From positions 1-22,034 of the forward strand of contig CAZDSS010000040.1 in assembly GCA_964508185.1 (NCBI GenBank): DNA of 22,034 nucleotides, written 5' to 3'. Positions 1-7,340 of this stretch are shown here, piece after piece. The DNA comes from CAZDSS01 sp964508185. GTDB taxonomy: Bacteria > Pseudomonadota > Alphaproteobacteria > Sphingomonadales > Govanellaceae. Within the stretch, counting starts at the first letter, position 1. Each line of letters starts with the position of its first letter. The position numbers and the translations under genes were made by a program. The notes under the pieces were generated by a model that was not told the DNA's origin, did no database searches, and saw only the letters and a list, made by a program, of their open reading frames with translations.

Positions 1-203
1 GTTTCATGCCCGCGCGAGGTGACGGGCTCGCGTAAAGGCTCAATTTTTCTTTTTCCCATTGCGATATCACTAACGGAGTCGCCCTCCGCAGGAGGGCGCG
101 GATCGAAACCTGATCCAGGCTGAAAGTAAACTAGTGCAGTGAGATGGCCCTTCACTGGGGGCAGTATGGATCATAGGGCGGAGCGGGGACGCGGCCGGTC
201 CCC
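1..203. other. Non-coding stretch downstream of the histidine kinase, with three hairpins
   Basis: No convincing gene is seen here. Three inverted repeats are visible: 80-98 (CGCCCTCC / GGAGGGCG, 3-nt loop), 137-157 (CAGTGA / TCACTG) and 185-203 (GGGGAC / GTCCCC, 7-nt loop). The last begins immediately after the stop codon of the minus-strand kinase and could stabilise or end that transcript, but no T-run follows it, so it is not a standard intrinsic terminator. A plus-strand T-rich run lies near 42-56. What lies left of the window is unknown. Confidence 0.4.
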
Positions 204-1277
204 TCACGCCACCAGCCTGCGCATGGTGGTCACAAGCTCGAAGCGGATGCCGCCCGCGTCGAACGCCAGCTTGGCGGTGCCGCCCAGGCTGTCGGCCAGC
301 ACCTGCTCGATGAGGCGGCTGCCGAAGCCGCGGCGGTTTGGGCGGGCGACGGCGGGGCCGCCCGTCTCTTCCCAGTGCAGGCGGAAGGGATGGTCCGTCT
401 CCGGCGGGCCGCCATCCCAGATCACGCGCACGCGTCCGCAATCGTTGGATAGCGCCCCGTATTTCAGGGCATTGGTCGCAAGCTCGTTGATCGCAAGGGC
501 GAAGGCCATGGCCTGGCGGGAGCCGAGCTCCACTTCCGGCCCCTCGATCATGAAGCGCCCCTGGCCCATGCGGTAGGGGGCGATCACCCCCTCGATGACC
601 GCCCTCACGGGGGCGCGACCCGCGACGCTCGCCCGCAGGCGATCGTGGGCATGGCCCAGGGCCGCGATGCGGCGGGTCAGCGCCGCTTCCGCCTCGGCCT
701 TGCTGCCTGCACCGCGAAAGGTCTGGTTGACGATGGCGCTTACCATGGCGAGCAGGTTCTTGATGCGGTGGGCGAGCTCGTCATTGAGCAGGCGGGCGTT
801 GCGCTCCGCCAGCACCTTGCCGGTGGTCTCGATGACCGTGTCCATCATGCCGACGATCCGCCCATGCTCGTCGCGGATCGGGCTGTAGCAGAAGGTGAAC
901 CAGGCATGTTCGGGATAGCCGAAGCGGTCCACCACCAGGGGCAGATCCTCGATGAAGGTGGCTTGCCCCGCATAGGCGCGATCCACGATGGGCGCCACAT
1001 CGTCCCAGACCTCGGCCCAGGTATTCTTGAAGGACCGGCCGAGCGCCTCGGGCTTCTTGCCGAGAATGGGGCGAAAGGCGTCGTTGTAGATGGTGATGAG
1101 CTCAGGCCCCCAGGTGATGCATTTGGGGAAGTGCGAATTGAGGATGGCGGAGACCACCATCTTGAGGGAAGGGGGCCAGGCCGCCAGCGGGCCGAGGGGC
1201 GTTGCGGACCAGTCGTGATCGCGAATGCGCCCGGCCATTCGGCCGCCGCCCTCGAGGAACCATATTCCGTCTCGCAC
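204..1277 (-). CDS. HWE-family sensor histidine kinase with one PAS domain
   Basis: Predicted 357-aa sensor kinase that would autophosphorylate and pass phosphate to an unlinked response regulator. Residues about 50-155 form a PAS-like sensor domain. The H-box is at 169-174 (AHRIKN, His170), matching the HRxKN form of HWE/HisKA_2 kinases. The N-box is at 263-275 (INELATNALKYGA), followed by the HWE-typical W-x-E at 302-304 and a G-rich box at 317-325. No transmembrane segment is seen, so it is probably cytosolic. The start is GTG with a weak ribosome site; the segment just inside it (FLEGGG..RIRDHDW) looks like the usual N-terminus of this family, supporting that start. No receiver domain or response regulator gene is adjacent, so it is an orphan kinase. 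HWE kinases often sense light or stress; the signal here is unknown. Confidence 0.9.
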   Translation of the reverse strand: MRDGIWFLEGGGRMAGRIRDHDWSATPLGPLAAWPPSLKMVVSAILNSHFPKCITWGPELITIYNDAFRPILGKKPEALGRSFKNTWAEVWDDVAPIVDRAYAGQATFIEDLPLVVDRFGYPEHAWFTFCYSPIRDEHGRIVGMMDTVIETTGKVLAERNARLLNDELAHRIKNLLAMVSAIVNQTFRGAGSKAEAEAALTRRIAALGHAHDRLRASVAGRAPVRAVIEGVIAPYRMGQGRFMIEGPEVELGSRQAMAFALAINELATNALKYGALSNDCGRVRVIWDGGPPETDHPFRLHWEETGGPAVARPNRRGFGSRLIEQVLADSLGGTAKLAFDAGGIRFELVTTMRRLVA

Positions 1278-1398
1278 CGCGTCGGCCAGTCCCGTTCCCC
1301 TTGGCTGGCGGTGGGCCGAGCCCGCCCCTTATGGTTAATATTTGGTAGCAGAGTTTGGGCGCGCCGCCAACGGGGGCGGGGAAAAAATGCAACGGCCG

Positions 1399-1890
1399 TT
1401 ACATGAAATCGTCTTCGCCCGCCGCAGCCGTCGCGGCGGCGGGAAGATGGGCGGCCGGGCCGCAGGCGGAATGGTCGCTCAGGGATTCGATCACGCGGCA
1501 ATCGGCGACGCTGCCGCCGGCGCATTGGCGGATCATGCGCTCGAGCTCCCGTTTCAGCGACCGCAGGCGGCGGATCTTCCGCTCCACCTCCGTCAATTGC
1601 CGCCGGGCGATGGCATCCGCCGCGGCGCAGGGCTGATCCGGATCGTCCGCAAGCTTCAGAAGGCCGCGGATCGCATCCAGAGGGAAGCCGAGCTCCCGCG
1701 CGTGCCGGATGAAAAGCAGGCGATCCAGCATGCGTCGGTCATAGAGCCGCTGATTGCCGGCGGAACGGGGCGCGGGCGGCAGAAGGCCGATTTCCTCGTA
1801 GTAGCGGATCGTCTGCACCCTGGCGCCGCTTGCGGCGGCGAGGCGGCCGATGGTGAATTCCCGCGGCGTCCGATCCTTCTTCGCGTCCAT
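1399..1890 (-). CDS. MerR-family heavy-metal-responsive transcriptional regulator (CadR/ZntR/PbrR-like)
   Basis: 163 aa. The N-terminal MerR winged helix-turn-helix covers about 12-80 (FTIGRLAAASG, then the typical RYYEEIGLL). A long dimerisation helix follows at about 88-122. Cysteines at 88, 123 and 131 keep nearly the spacing of the metal ligands in CadR (35 and 7 residues apart) and PbrR (35 and 9); here it is 35 and 8, with a further Cys at 143. This supports sensing of a soft divalent metal such as Cd, Pb or Zn, though the exact metal cannot be read. The gene is divergent from a cation efflux gene, and the 84-bp gap holds a MerR-type promoter with a 19-bp spacer, so it most likely activates that exporter by twisting the promoter when metal is bound. 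The start ATG directly abuts the regulatory region. Confidence 0.9.
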   Translation of the reverse strand: MDAKKDRTPREFTIGRLAAASGARVQTIRYYEEIGLLPPAPRSAGNQRLYDRRMLDRLLFIRHARELGFPLDAIRGLLKLADDPDQPCAAADAIARRQLTEVERKIRRLRSLKRELERMIRQCAGGSVADCRVIESLSDHSACGPAAHLPAAATAAAGEDDFM

Positions 1891-1903
1891 GGCATTTTAC
1901 CCC

Positions 1904-1934
1904 TTGAACCTACAGCGACTGTAGATCGTAGCCT
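1904..1934 (+). promoter_or_regulatory. MerR-type promoter/operator for the cation exporter gene
   Basis: -35 TTGAAC at 1904-1909 and -10 TAGCCT at 1929-1934, separated by 19 bp rather than 17. The spacer contains the perfect dyad CTACAG-CGA-CTGTAG (1910-1924). An over-long spacer with a central dyad is the hallmark of promoters activated by MerR-family regulators, and CTACAG-type half-sites resemble those of CadR/PbrR operators. It faces the exporter and lies just upstream of the regulator, so it probably also sets autoregulation. Confidence 0.8.
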
Positions 1935-1974
1935 TCCCCAGGTCACAGGCAAATGCTGATTCACGGAGGGCGTC

Positions 1975-2592
1975 ATGGCTGCAGGATGCTGCACCAATCA
2001 ACCGAGGTTCGACGGCCTGTCGGCGGCCTATCGCCGCGCGCTCTGGCTCGTCATCGCCATCAATGGCGGCATGTTTCTGACGGAAGCGGCGGCGGGGTCG
2101 CTCGCCCGATCCCAGGCCCTGCAGGCGGACGCGCTGGATTTTCTGGCGGACACGCTCACCTACGGCATCAGTCTGCTGGTGATCGGCCTGCCGCTGCGCG
2201 TGCGGGCCACGGCGGCGCTCGCCAAGGGCCTGAGCCTCGCCGCCATGGGCCTGTGGGTTCTCGGCTCCACTTTCCATCGCGTGCTGGTGCTGGGCCTGCC
2301 CGATGCGGAGATCATGGGCGGCGTCGGGCTTGCGGCCCTTGCGGCCAATGTGGCAAGCGTGCTCATCCTCATGCGTTACCGGGAGGGCGACGCCAACGTG
2401 CGTTCGGTCTGGCTCTGCAGCCGCAACGACGCCATCGGCAATCTGGCGGTGATCGCCGCCGCGGGCGGCGTGGCGCTGACCGGAACCGCCTGGCCGGATC
2501 TGGCGGTCGCGGCGCTGATGGCGGGGCTTTTCCTGTGGTCGGCGGCGCGCATCCTGCGGCAAGCGATCGACGAGCGCCGCCACGCCCATTGA
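1975..2592 (+). CDS. Cation diffusion facilitator (CDF) family metal exporter, short form
   Basis: 205 aa, hydrophobic, about six membrane segments, ending soon after the last (ARILRQAIDERRHAH). It lacks the cytoplasmic C-terminal domain of full CDF proteins such as YiiP. The second-helix metal site is ADALDFLAD (Asp55-x3-Asp59); the fifth-helix site is LCSRND (Cys148-x3-Asp152), with Cys where CDF proteins usually have His. Two further cysteines (5, 6) sit at the N-terminus. Start ATG is preceded by GGAGG with a 5-nt spacer. Role: proton-coupled efflux of a divalent metal across the inner membrane, under the divergent MerR regulator. The Cys-containing site suggests a thiophilic metal, but this is inference. 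Confidence 0.85.
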   Translation: MAAGCCTNQPRFDGLSAAYRRALWLVIAINGGMFLTEAAAGSLARSQALQADALDFLADTLTYGISLLVIGLPLRVRATAALAKGLSLAAMGLWVLGSTFHRVLVLGLPDAEIMGGVGLAALAANVASVLILMRYREGDANVRSVWLCSRNDAIGNLAVIAAAGGVALTGTAWPDLAVAALMAGLFLWSAARILRQAIDERRHAH

Positions 2593-2601
2593 CGCCAAAC
2601 G

Positions 2602-2615
2602 GCCGGGGCCCCGGC
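2602..2615. repeat. 14-bp perfect GC palindrome
   Basis: GCCGGGGCCCCGGC lies in the gap between the metal exporter and the phospholipase D gene. Its core CCGGGGCCC recurs as a direct repeat at 2627-2635. No T-run follows, so it is not an intrinsic terminator; it may simply be GC-rich spacer. Confidence 0.35.
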
Positions 2616-2650
2616 GACGTTAATGACCGGGGCCCAGACCAGGACGGGAC

Positions 2651-4204
2651 ATGATGCTGACGCTGTTCAAGTTCCTGCTGATCGCGATCGGCGCCGTCGT
2701 GGCGGCGGGCTTTGTGCTGCGCCACATGCTCGCCCTGCCGCGGCGGCGGGATGTGAGCGCCGCATGCCACCTGCCGGCGCCGGACGACGGGCCCCTTGCT
2801 GCGGCCTTCGGCGCGGCGGCGGCGCGGCATCCCAATGCAAGCGGGGTCTTCTCCGTCGCCGATGCGGCGGACGCCTTCGCCCTTCGCGTGCTGCTCGCCC
2901 GCGCGGCGACGCGGTCCATCGACGCCCAGTACTATATCTGGCATCGGGATCTCACCGGCATCCTGCTGCTCAAGGAACTGCGCGATGCGGCGGATCGCGG
3001 CGTGCGCGTGCGCATCCTTCTGGATGACAACGGCACGCGGGGGATGGACGATCTTTTGTGCGAATTGCACGACCACCCGAACGTGGAGGTGCGGCTCTTC
3101 AATCCCTTCGCGCTCCGTGCGCCCAAATGGCTGAACTATCTCCTCCATTTCCGGCGGCTCAACCGGCGCATGCACAACAAGTCCCTGACGGTGGACAATC
3201 TTGCGACCATCGTCGGCGGGCGCAACATGGGGGATTCCTATTTCGGGACCGGCGCCAACCCGCTGTTCATCGATCTCGACATTCTCGCGGCGGGCGCCGT
3301 GGTGCCGCAGGTGTCCCGGGATTTCGACCGCTACTGGAACAGCGCGGCGAGCTACCCCGTGGATCTCCTCGTCAAGGGCGCGCCGGAGGGCGGCATTCTC
3401 GACCGGCTTTACAACGAAGCGCTTCGGCATCCGGCGCGGGAGAGGTTCGACGCCAATCTCGGTGACGCTGCGCCCATGCGGCGGCTTCTTGCAGGCGAGA
3501 CGGAGCTTCACTGGGTGCCCGTGAAGCTCGTGAGCGACGATCCCGCCAAGGTCACCGGCAAGCTCGGTCGCGACCGCCTGCTGTTCTCCAAGATCAGCGA
3601 CGCCATGGGGCGGCCGCAAATGACGCTCGACGTGATCTCGCCCTATTTCGTGCCGGGGCGCGCGGGCTGCCGCGCGATCCTCGGCCTTAGGGAAGCGGGC
3701 GTCGTGGTGCGGGTGATGACCAATGCCCTGGAAGCGACCGACGTGCCCGCGGTCCATGCGGGCTATGCGCGCTATCGCCGCGCGCTGCTGCAGGCGGGGA
3801 TCGAGCTGTACGAGCTCAAGGCCGCCGCCATTCCGCCCACGGCGCCGGAGGATCGCCGCCGCCTCGGCTCCTCGGCCGCCAGCCTCCATGCCAAGGTGCT
3901 GGCGGTTGACGGAAGAAGCCTTTATGTGGGCTCCCTCAATTTCGATCCGCGCTCGGTGTTTCTCAACACGGAGCTGGGCTTCATCATCGACGATCCCCGG
4001 ATGGCGGAGCAGGTCCATGAGGGCGTGGGGCGGAACGCGCCGCGCCTTGCCTACAGTCCGGGGATCGACGGCGACCGACTCGTCTGGCGAGAGCGGACGG
4101 CGGACGGGGAGGAGATCCTGCACGGGGACGAGCCCGGCGGCAGCCTTGGCCGCAGGCTCATCGTGATGGCCTTGAGCCGCCTGCCCGTCGAATGGCTGCT
4201 CTAG
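2651..4204 (+). CDS. Phospholipase D / cardiolipin synthase-like protein with two HKD motifs
   Basis: 517 aa. An N-terminal membrane segment (about 3-28) anchors the protein with the catalytic part following. Two complete phospholipase D motifs are visible: HNKSLTVD at 175-182 followed by GGRNMGDSYF, and HAKVLAVD at 413-420 followed by GSLNFDPRS. The two histidines form the shared active site for phosphatidyl transfer. Length and motif surroundings (SIDAQYYIW near 89-97) resemble ClsC/YmdC-type cardiolipin synthases, which make cardiolipin from phosphatidylglycerol and phosphatidylethanolamine; a general phospholipase D is the alternative. The start ATG (with a second ATG next to it) follows AGGACGGG. 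It stands 58 bp after the exporter gene and converges with cysW, the two stops being only 4 bp apart, so little room exists for a terminator. Confidence 0.88.
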   Translation: MMLTLFKFLLIAIGAVVAAGFVLRHMLALPRRRDVSAACHLPAPDDGPLAAAFGAAAARHPNASGVFSVADAADAFALRVLLARAATRSIDAQYYIWHRDLTGILLLKELRDAADRGVRVRILLDDNGTRGMDDLLCELHDHPNVEVRLFNPFALRAPKWLNYLLHFRRLNRRMHNKSLTVDNLATIVGGRNMGDSYFGTGANPLFIDLDILAAGAVVPQVSRDFDRYWNSAASYPVDLLVKGAPEGGILDRLYNEALRHPARERFDANLGDAAPMRRLLAGETELHWVPVKLVSDDPAKVTGKLGRDRLLFSKISDAMGRPQMTLDVISPYFVPGRAGCRAILGLREAGVVVRVMTNALEATDVPAVHAGYARYRRALLQAGIELYELKAAAIPPTAPEDRRRLGSSAASLHAKVLAVDGRSLYVGSLNFDPRSVFLNTELGFIIDDPRMAEQVHEGVGRNAPRLAYSPGIDGDRLVWRERTADGEEILHGDEPGGSLGRRLIVMALSRLPVEWLL

Positions 4205-4208
4205 GCGC

Positions 4209-5057
4209 TCAGTGGCGGCCGCGGCTTGCGCCCGCGCCCTTGCGCTCCAGGATCACCTTGACGACGAGGGTGACCACGGCGATCAGGGCGAGGGTCGACG
4301 CGGCGGCGAAGGCGCCGACCGCGTTGTAGTCGTTGTAGAGGAGCTCCACCTGCAGCGGGATGGTGTTGGTCTCGCCCCGGATATTGCCGGAGACGACGGA
4401 GACCGCGCCGAATTCGCCCATGACGCGGGCATTGCAGAGGACCGCGCCATAGAGAAGCGCCCAGCGGATGTTGGGCAGCGTCACCTTGAGGAAGGTGGTG
4501 AAGCCGCCGGCGCCGAGGCTCAGGGACGCTTCCTCCTCGTCGCTTCCCTGCGTCTGCATGAGGGGGATCAGCTCCCGCGCGACGAAGGGCGAGGTGACGA
4601 ACAGGCTCACCAGCATGATCGCGGGCACGGTGAACATGATCTTGAGGTCATGTTCGTTGAGCCACGGCCCGAGAAGTCCCTGGTCGCCATAGAGGAAGAG
4701 GTAGGTCACGCCCGCGATCACGGGGGAGACCGAGAACGGCAGCTCGATCACCGAGATCAGGATCTTCTTGCCCGGAAACTGATACTTGCTGATGAGCCAT
4801 GCGGCGGCGATGCCGAAGCAGATGTTGATCGGCACCACGACGATGGCGGTCAGCACCGTGAGGCCGATGGCATGGAGCGTCTCGGGGTCCGACAGATTGT
4901 CGAGATAGGTCCGGATCCCGGCGCTGAACGCCTCGGTGAAGATGACGACGAGCGGCATCACCAGGATCAGGATGGAAAGGATGATGCCGGTCCCGATGAG
5001 GAGATGGCGGACGAGCGGGGCGTCGCCCACGCGACGCAGGGCGGGTGTGGCGCTCAT
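4209..5057 (-). CDS. cysW: Sulfate/thiosulfate ABC transporter permease CysW
   Basis: 282 aa inner-membrane permease with about six membrane segments. It carries the binding-protein-dependent permease signature near 190-220 (EEEASLSLGAGG, the EAA loop that contacts the ATPase) and the CysW-like segment RVMGEFGAVSVVSGNIRGETNT. It pairs with CysT to form the channel of the CysTWA importer. The start ATG overlaps the cysT stop by ATGA, showing translational coupling. The same frame stays open further upstream to 5915, but that extension runs through cysT in another frame and is not membrane-like. No cysA follows; the next gene is on the opposite strand 4 bp away. Confidence 0.93.
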   Translation of the reverse strand: MSATPALRRVGDAPLVRHLLIGTGIILSILILVMPLVVIFTEAFSAGIRTYLDNLSDPETLHAIGLTVLTAIVVVPINICFGIAAAWLISKYQFPGKKILISVIELPFSVSPVIAGVTYLFLYGDQGLLGPWLNEHDLKIMFTVPAIMLVSLFVTSPFVARELIPLMQTQGSDEEEASLSLGAGGFTTFLKVTLPNIRWALLYGAVLCNARVMGEFGAVSVVSGNIRGETNTIPLQVELLYNDYNAVGAFAAASTLALIAVVTLVVKVILERKGAGASRGRH

Positions 5058-5875
5058 GACTTCACCGTGTAGCGCAGGAGCCGGGCCTGGACGGCGTTGG
5101 TTATCAGCAGCATCACGAAGGCGGCGGCGAGCATCACGGTCGCAAGCACGGCGGCCGCGGGATAATCGAATTCCTCGAGCCGGATGACGGCGAGCAGGGC
5201 GGTGATTTCCGTCTCCATCGGAAGATTGCCGGCGATGAAGATCACCGCGCCGAATTCGCCGAGGCTGCGGGCGAAGGCGAGGGAGCATCCGGCGATGAAG
5301 GCGGGCAGTACCACGGGCATTATGACGCGGGTGAAGATCTGCCAGTCCCGCGCGCCGAGGCTTTGCGCCGCCTGCTCGGCCTCCACCCCGAGATCCTCGA
5401 GCACCGGCTGCACCGTGCGCACCACGAAGGGGATGCTGGTGAAGGCCATGGCGACGGCGATCCCGAGCTTTGTATAGGCGACCTTGATGCCGAGGGGCGC
5501 CAGGAGCTCCCCATACCAGCCGTTGGCCGCGAACAGCGCGGTGAGCGAAATGCCGGCGACCGCGGTCGGCAGCGCGAAGGGCAGATCGACCAGTGCGTCC
5601 AGCAGGCGCCGACCGGGGAATTCGTAACGCACCAGGATCCAGGCCAGGAGAAAGCCGAAGAGACCGTTGAAGACGGTGGCCAGGAACGCGGCGGACACGG
5701 TCACGCGGTAGGTTGCGACCGAGCGCGGGGATGTGGCCATCCGCCAGAAGGCCTCCCAGCCGATGCCGGACGATTTCAGCAGAAGGGCGGCAAGCGGGAT
5801 CAGCACGATCACTGCGAGATAGAACAGCGTGCAGCCGAGAGTGAGGGTGAAGCCCGGGAGAACCCGCTTGGTCAT
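5054..5875 (-). CDS. cysT: Sulfate/thiosulfate ABC transporter permease CysT (CysU)
   Basis: 273 aa inner-membrane permease, about six membrane segments starting with GFTLTLGCTLFYLAVIVLIP. The EAA-type loop is present (AEQAAQSLGARDWQIF), as is the family-typical FARSLGEFGAVIFIAGNLP followed by ETEITALLAVIRLEEFDY. These features match CysT/CysU of the sulfate-thiosulfate importer. Start ATG follows AGGA with a 7-nt spacer; that site lies inside an imperfect hairpin (5881-5905). The gap to the upstream sbp gene is 107 bp with strong hairpins, so cysTW is probably made at a lower level than sbp. The stop overlaps the cysW start. Confidence 0.93.
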   Translation of the reverse strand: MTKRVLPGFTLTLGCTLFYLAVIVLIPLAALLLKSSGIGWEAFWRMATSPRSVATYRVTVSAAFLATVFNGLFGFLLAWILVRYEFPGRRLLDALVDLPFALPTAVAGISLTALFAANGWYGELLAPLGIKVAYTKLGIAVAMAFTSIPFVVRTVQPVLEDLGVEAEQAAQSLGARDWQIFTRVIMPVVLPAFIAGCSLAFARSLGEFGAVIFIAGNLPMETEITALLAVIRLEEFDYPAAAVLATVMLAAAFVMLLITNAVQARLLRYTVKS

Positions 5876-5880
5876 TCAGT

Positions 5881-5930
5881 GGTCCTGGTTGAATTTGCCA
5901 GGTCCGGATCGGCACAAGGGCCGATGTCCG
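5881..5930 (-). promoter_or_regulatory. Two hairpins ahead of cysT, one enclosing its ribosome site
   Basis: On the transcribed (minus) strand, arms at 5898-5905 and 5881-5888 pair with a single mismatch (7 of 8) and the second arm contains the AGGA ribosome site of cysT. A second stem uses 5905-5913 with 5920-5930 (ATCGGC / GCCGAT plus an outer CGG / CCG across a 2-nt bulge). The two share an edge base. They could restrain cysT translation or block 3' exonucleases to protect the sbp message. This is structure read by eye, without folding energies. Confidence 0.4.
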
Positions 5931-5937
5931 AACGGAA

Positions 5938-5964
5938 AACCGGCGGCAGGGGCTGCCGCCGGTT
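5938..5964 (-). terminator. Intra-operon terminator/attenuator between sbp and cysT
   Basis: A perfect 12-bp stem (AACCGGCGGCAG / CTGCCGCCGGTT) closes a 3-nt loop. Read on the minus strand, it is followed by TTTTCC, so it looks like an intrinsic terminator directly after the sbp stop codon. Partial read-through would give more binding protein than permease, a common arrangement in ABC import operons. Confidence 0.7.
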
Positions 5965-5982
5965 GCACTCTATAGTCGAAGA

Positions 5983-6990
5983 TCAGCGATTGACAAAGAG
6001 CTGATCGAGAATTGCGCCCTCGGCGAAGTGATCCTTGCCGACCTTTTCCCAGCCGCCGAACACGTCCTCGACGGTGACGAGCCGCACTTCGGGAAACTGG
6101 TCCGCGAACTTCTTCGCCACTTCCTTGTTATGCACGCGGTGGAACTTCTGGGCGACGATGGTCTGGGCCTCCTCGCTGTAGAGGAAGTTGAGATATTCCG
6201 TCGCGATCTCGCGCGAGCCGCGCTTGTCCACCACCTTGTCGACGACCGCCACGGGGAATTCAGCATAGAGGCTGACGGGCGGCACCACGATCTCGAAGCC
6301 GCGGTCGGGATACTGGCTGCGGATGTTCTGCACCTCCGCCTCGAAGGTGATGAGCACGTCGCCGATGCCACGCTCCACGAAGGTGGTGGTGGCGCCGCGA
6401 CCGCCGGTATCGAAGACCGGAACGTTCGACAGGATCTTCTTCACGAAGGCGCGGGCCTCGGGGCCGTCGCCGCCGAACTTCTCATAGGCGAAGGCGGTCG
6501 CCGCGAGATAGGTGTAGCGCGCGTTGCCCGAGGTCTTGGGGTTCGGGAACACGATCTTCACGCCGTCCTTCGCAAGGTCTTCCCAGCTGGTGATGTTCTT
6601 GGGATTGCCCTGGCGCACGAGGAACACGGGCAGGGAATAGAAGGGCGAGCTGTTGTTGGGGAACTTGCTCTGCCAGTCGGCCGGGATGAGCTTGCCGCGG
6701 TCATGGAGGATCTGCACGTCCGGCACCTGGTTGAAGGTGACGACGTCCGCCTCGAGCCCTTCGAGGATGGCGCGGGCCTGACGGGAGGATCCCGCATGGG
6801 ACTGCTTCACGGTGATCTTTTCGCCCGTCTTCTTCTGCCAATGTTCGGCGAAGGCCGGATTGATGGCGGCGAAGAGTTCGCGCGAGATGTCATAGGACAC
6901 GTTGAGAATGTCCTTGGGCTGGGCCGCGACGGGACCGGCGAGGCTGAGGCCGATGAGCGCGGCCGCGAAATAACGGATGGTCTTTTTCAT
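5983..6990 (-). CDS. sbp: Periplasmic sulfate-binding protein of the sulfate ABC importer
   Basis: 335 aa. A clear Sec signal peptide (MKKTIRYFAAALIGLSLAG..., likely cut after Ala23, VAA|QP) targets it to the periplasm. The mature part has family hallmarks of Sbp/CysP: LNVSYDISRELF, QSHAGSSRQARAILEGLEADVVTFNQ, and FPNPKTSGNARY. It captures sulfate (or thiosulfate) and delivers it to CysTW. ATG start with AGGAA 8 nt upstream. An 18-nt gap separates it from the small upstream gene, so they are probably co-transcribed; a terminator-like hairpin follows it before cysT. Whether it prefers sulfate or thiosulfate cannot be told from motifs. Confidence 0.94.
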   Translation of the reverse strand: MKKTIRYFAAALIGLSLAGPVAAQPKDILNVSYDISRELFAAINPAFAEHWQKKTGEKITVKQSHAGSSRQARAILEGLEADVVTFNQVPDVQILHDRGKLIPADWQSKFPNNSSPFYSLPVFLVRQGNPKNITSWEDLAKDGVKIVFPNPKTSGNARYTYLAATAFAYEKFGGDGPEARAFVKKILSNVPVFDTGGRGATTTFVERGIGDVLITFEAEVQNIRSQYPDRGFEIVVPPVSLYAEFPVAVVDKVVDKRGSREIATEYLNFLYSEEAQTIVAQKFHRVHNKEVAKKFADQFPEVRLVTVEDVFGGWEKVGKDHFAEGAILDQLFVNR

Positions 6991-7008
6991 TTCAGGCGTT
7001 CCTGTGGA

Positions 7009-7317
7009 TCAGAAATTCGGTTGCAGCCCGTCGGCCGCGGGTTCGATGTCGTTGGCGGCGGAAGGCACGAGGCCTCCTTCCTCCAGAAGATCGGCGAAGA
7101 TCGCGCGGGCGAGATTGCCCACCGCCTCGAACAGCTGCTCGGGGCGGCGGAAGCGGCTGCCGTCGAGAAGCGCGAAGCGGCGGTCGGCGGCGCGGAAGCG
7201 CAGGTCCCGCCCGTCGGCAAGGGCGAAGCCGACGATGTTGTCGTTGGATGCGGCATCATGCGAGGTCGCGGGCGCAAGGCCCGGCCAGGACACCGCGAGG
7301 AAATCTTGGTTGGTCAT
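7009..7317 (-). CDS. Unknown 102-aa protein at the head of the sulfate import operon
   Basis: I do not recognise this protein. It has no signal peptide, membrane segment or cysteine. The middle contains alternating charged and hydrophobic stretches (DGRDLRFRAADRRFALLDGSRF) followed by an amphipathic helix (EQLFEAVGNLARAIFADLLEE), suggesting a small soluble alpha-beta protein. It lies 18 nt upstream of sbp on the same strand. The chosen start is ATG at 7317 (MTNQDF). An in-frame TTG at 7344 overlaps the stop codon of the upstream leader ORF (TTGA) and would add nine residues by coupled translation. Its place suggests a link to sulfate import or its control, but no function can be assigned. Confidence 0.6.
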   Translation of the reverse strand: MTNQDFLAVSWPGLAPATSHDAASNDNIVGFALADGRDLRFRAADRRFALLDGSRFRRPEQLFEAVGNLARAIFADLLEEGGLVPSAANDIEPAADGLQPNF

Positions 7318-7340
7318 GGGGTCTGTTCCGTCAGATCCGT

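Noticed and set aside
1381..1400. AACGGCCGTT palindrome followed by a T6 run (minus strand) after the MerR gene
   Set aside because: The palindrome has no room for a loop, so it is not a convincing intrinsic terminator; factor-dependent ending remains possible.
2369..4123. 584-codon minus-strand open frame opposite the phospholipase D gene
   Set aside because: High-GC antisense frame rich in Arg/His/Pro with no domain; the plus strand has two intact HKD motifs.
5058..5915. Upstream extension of the cysW frame
   Set aside because: Runs through cysT in the wrong frame, is Arg/Gly-rich rather than membrane-like; the ATGA overlap gives the true cysW start.
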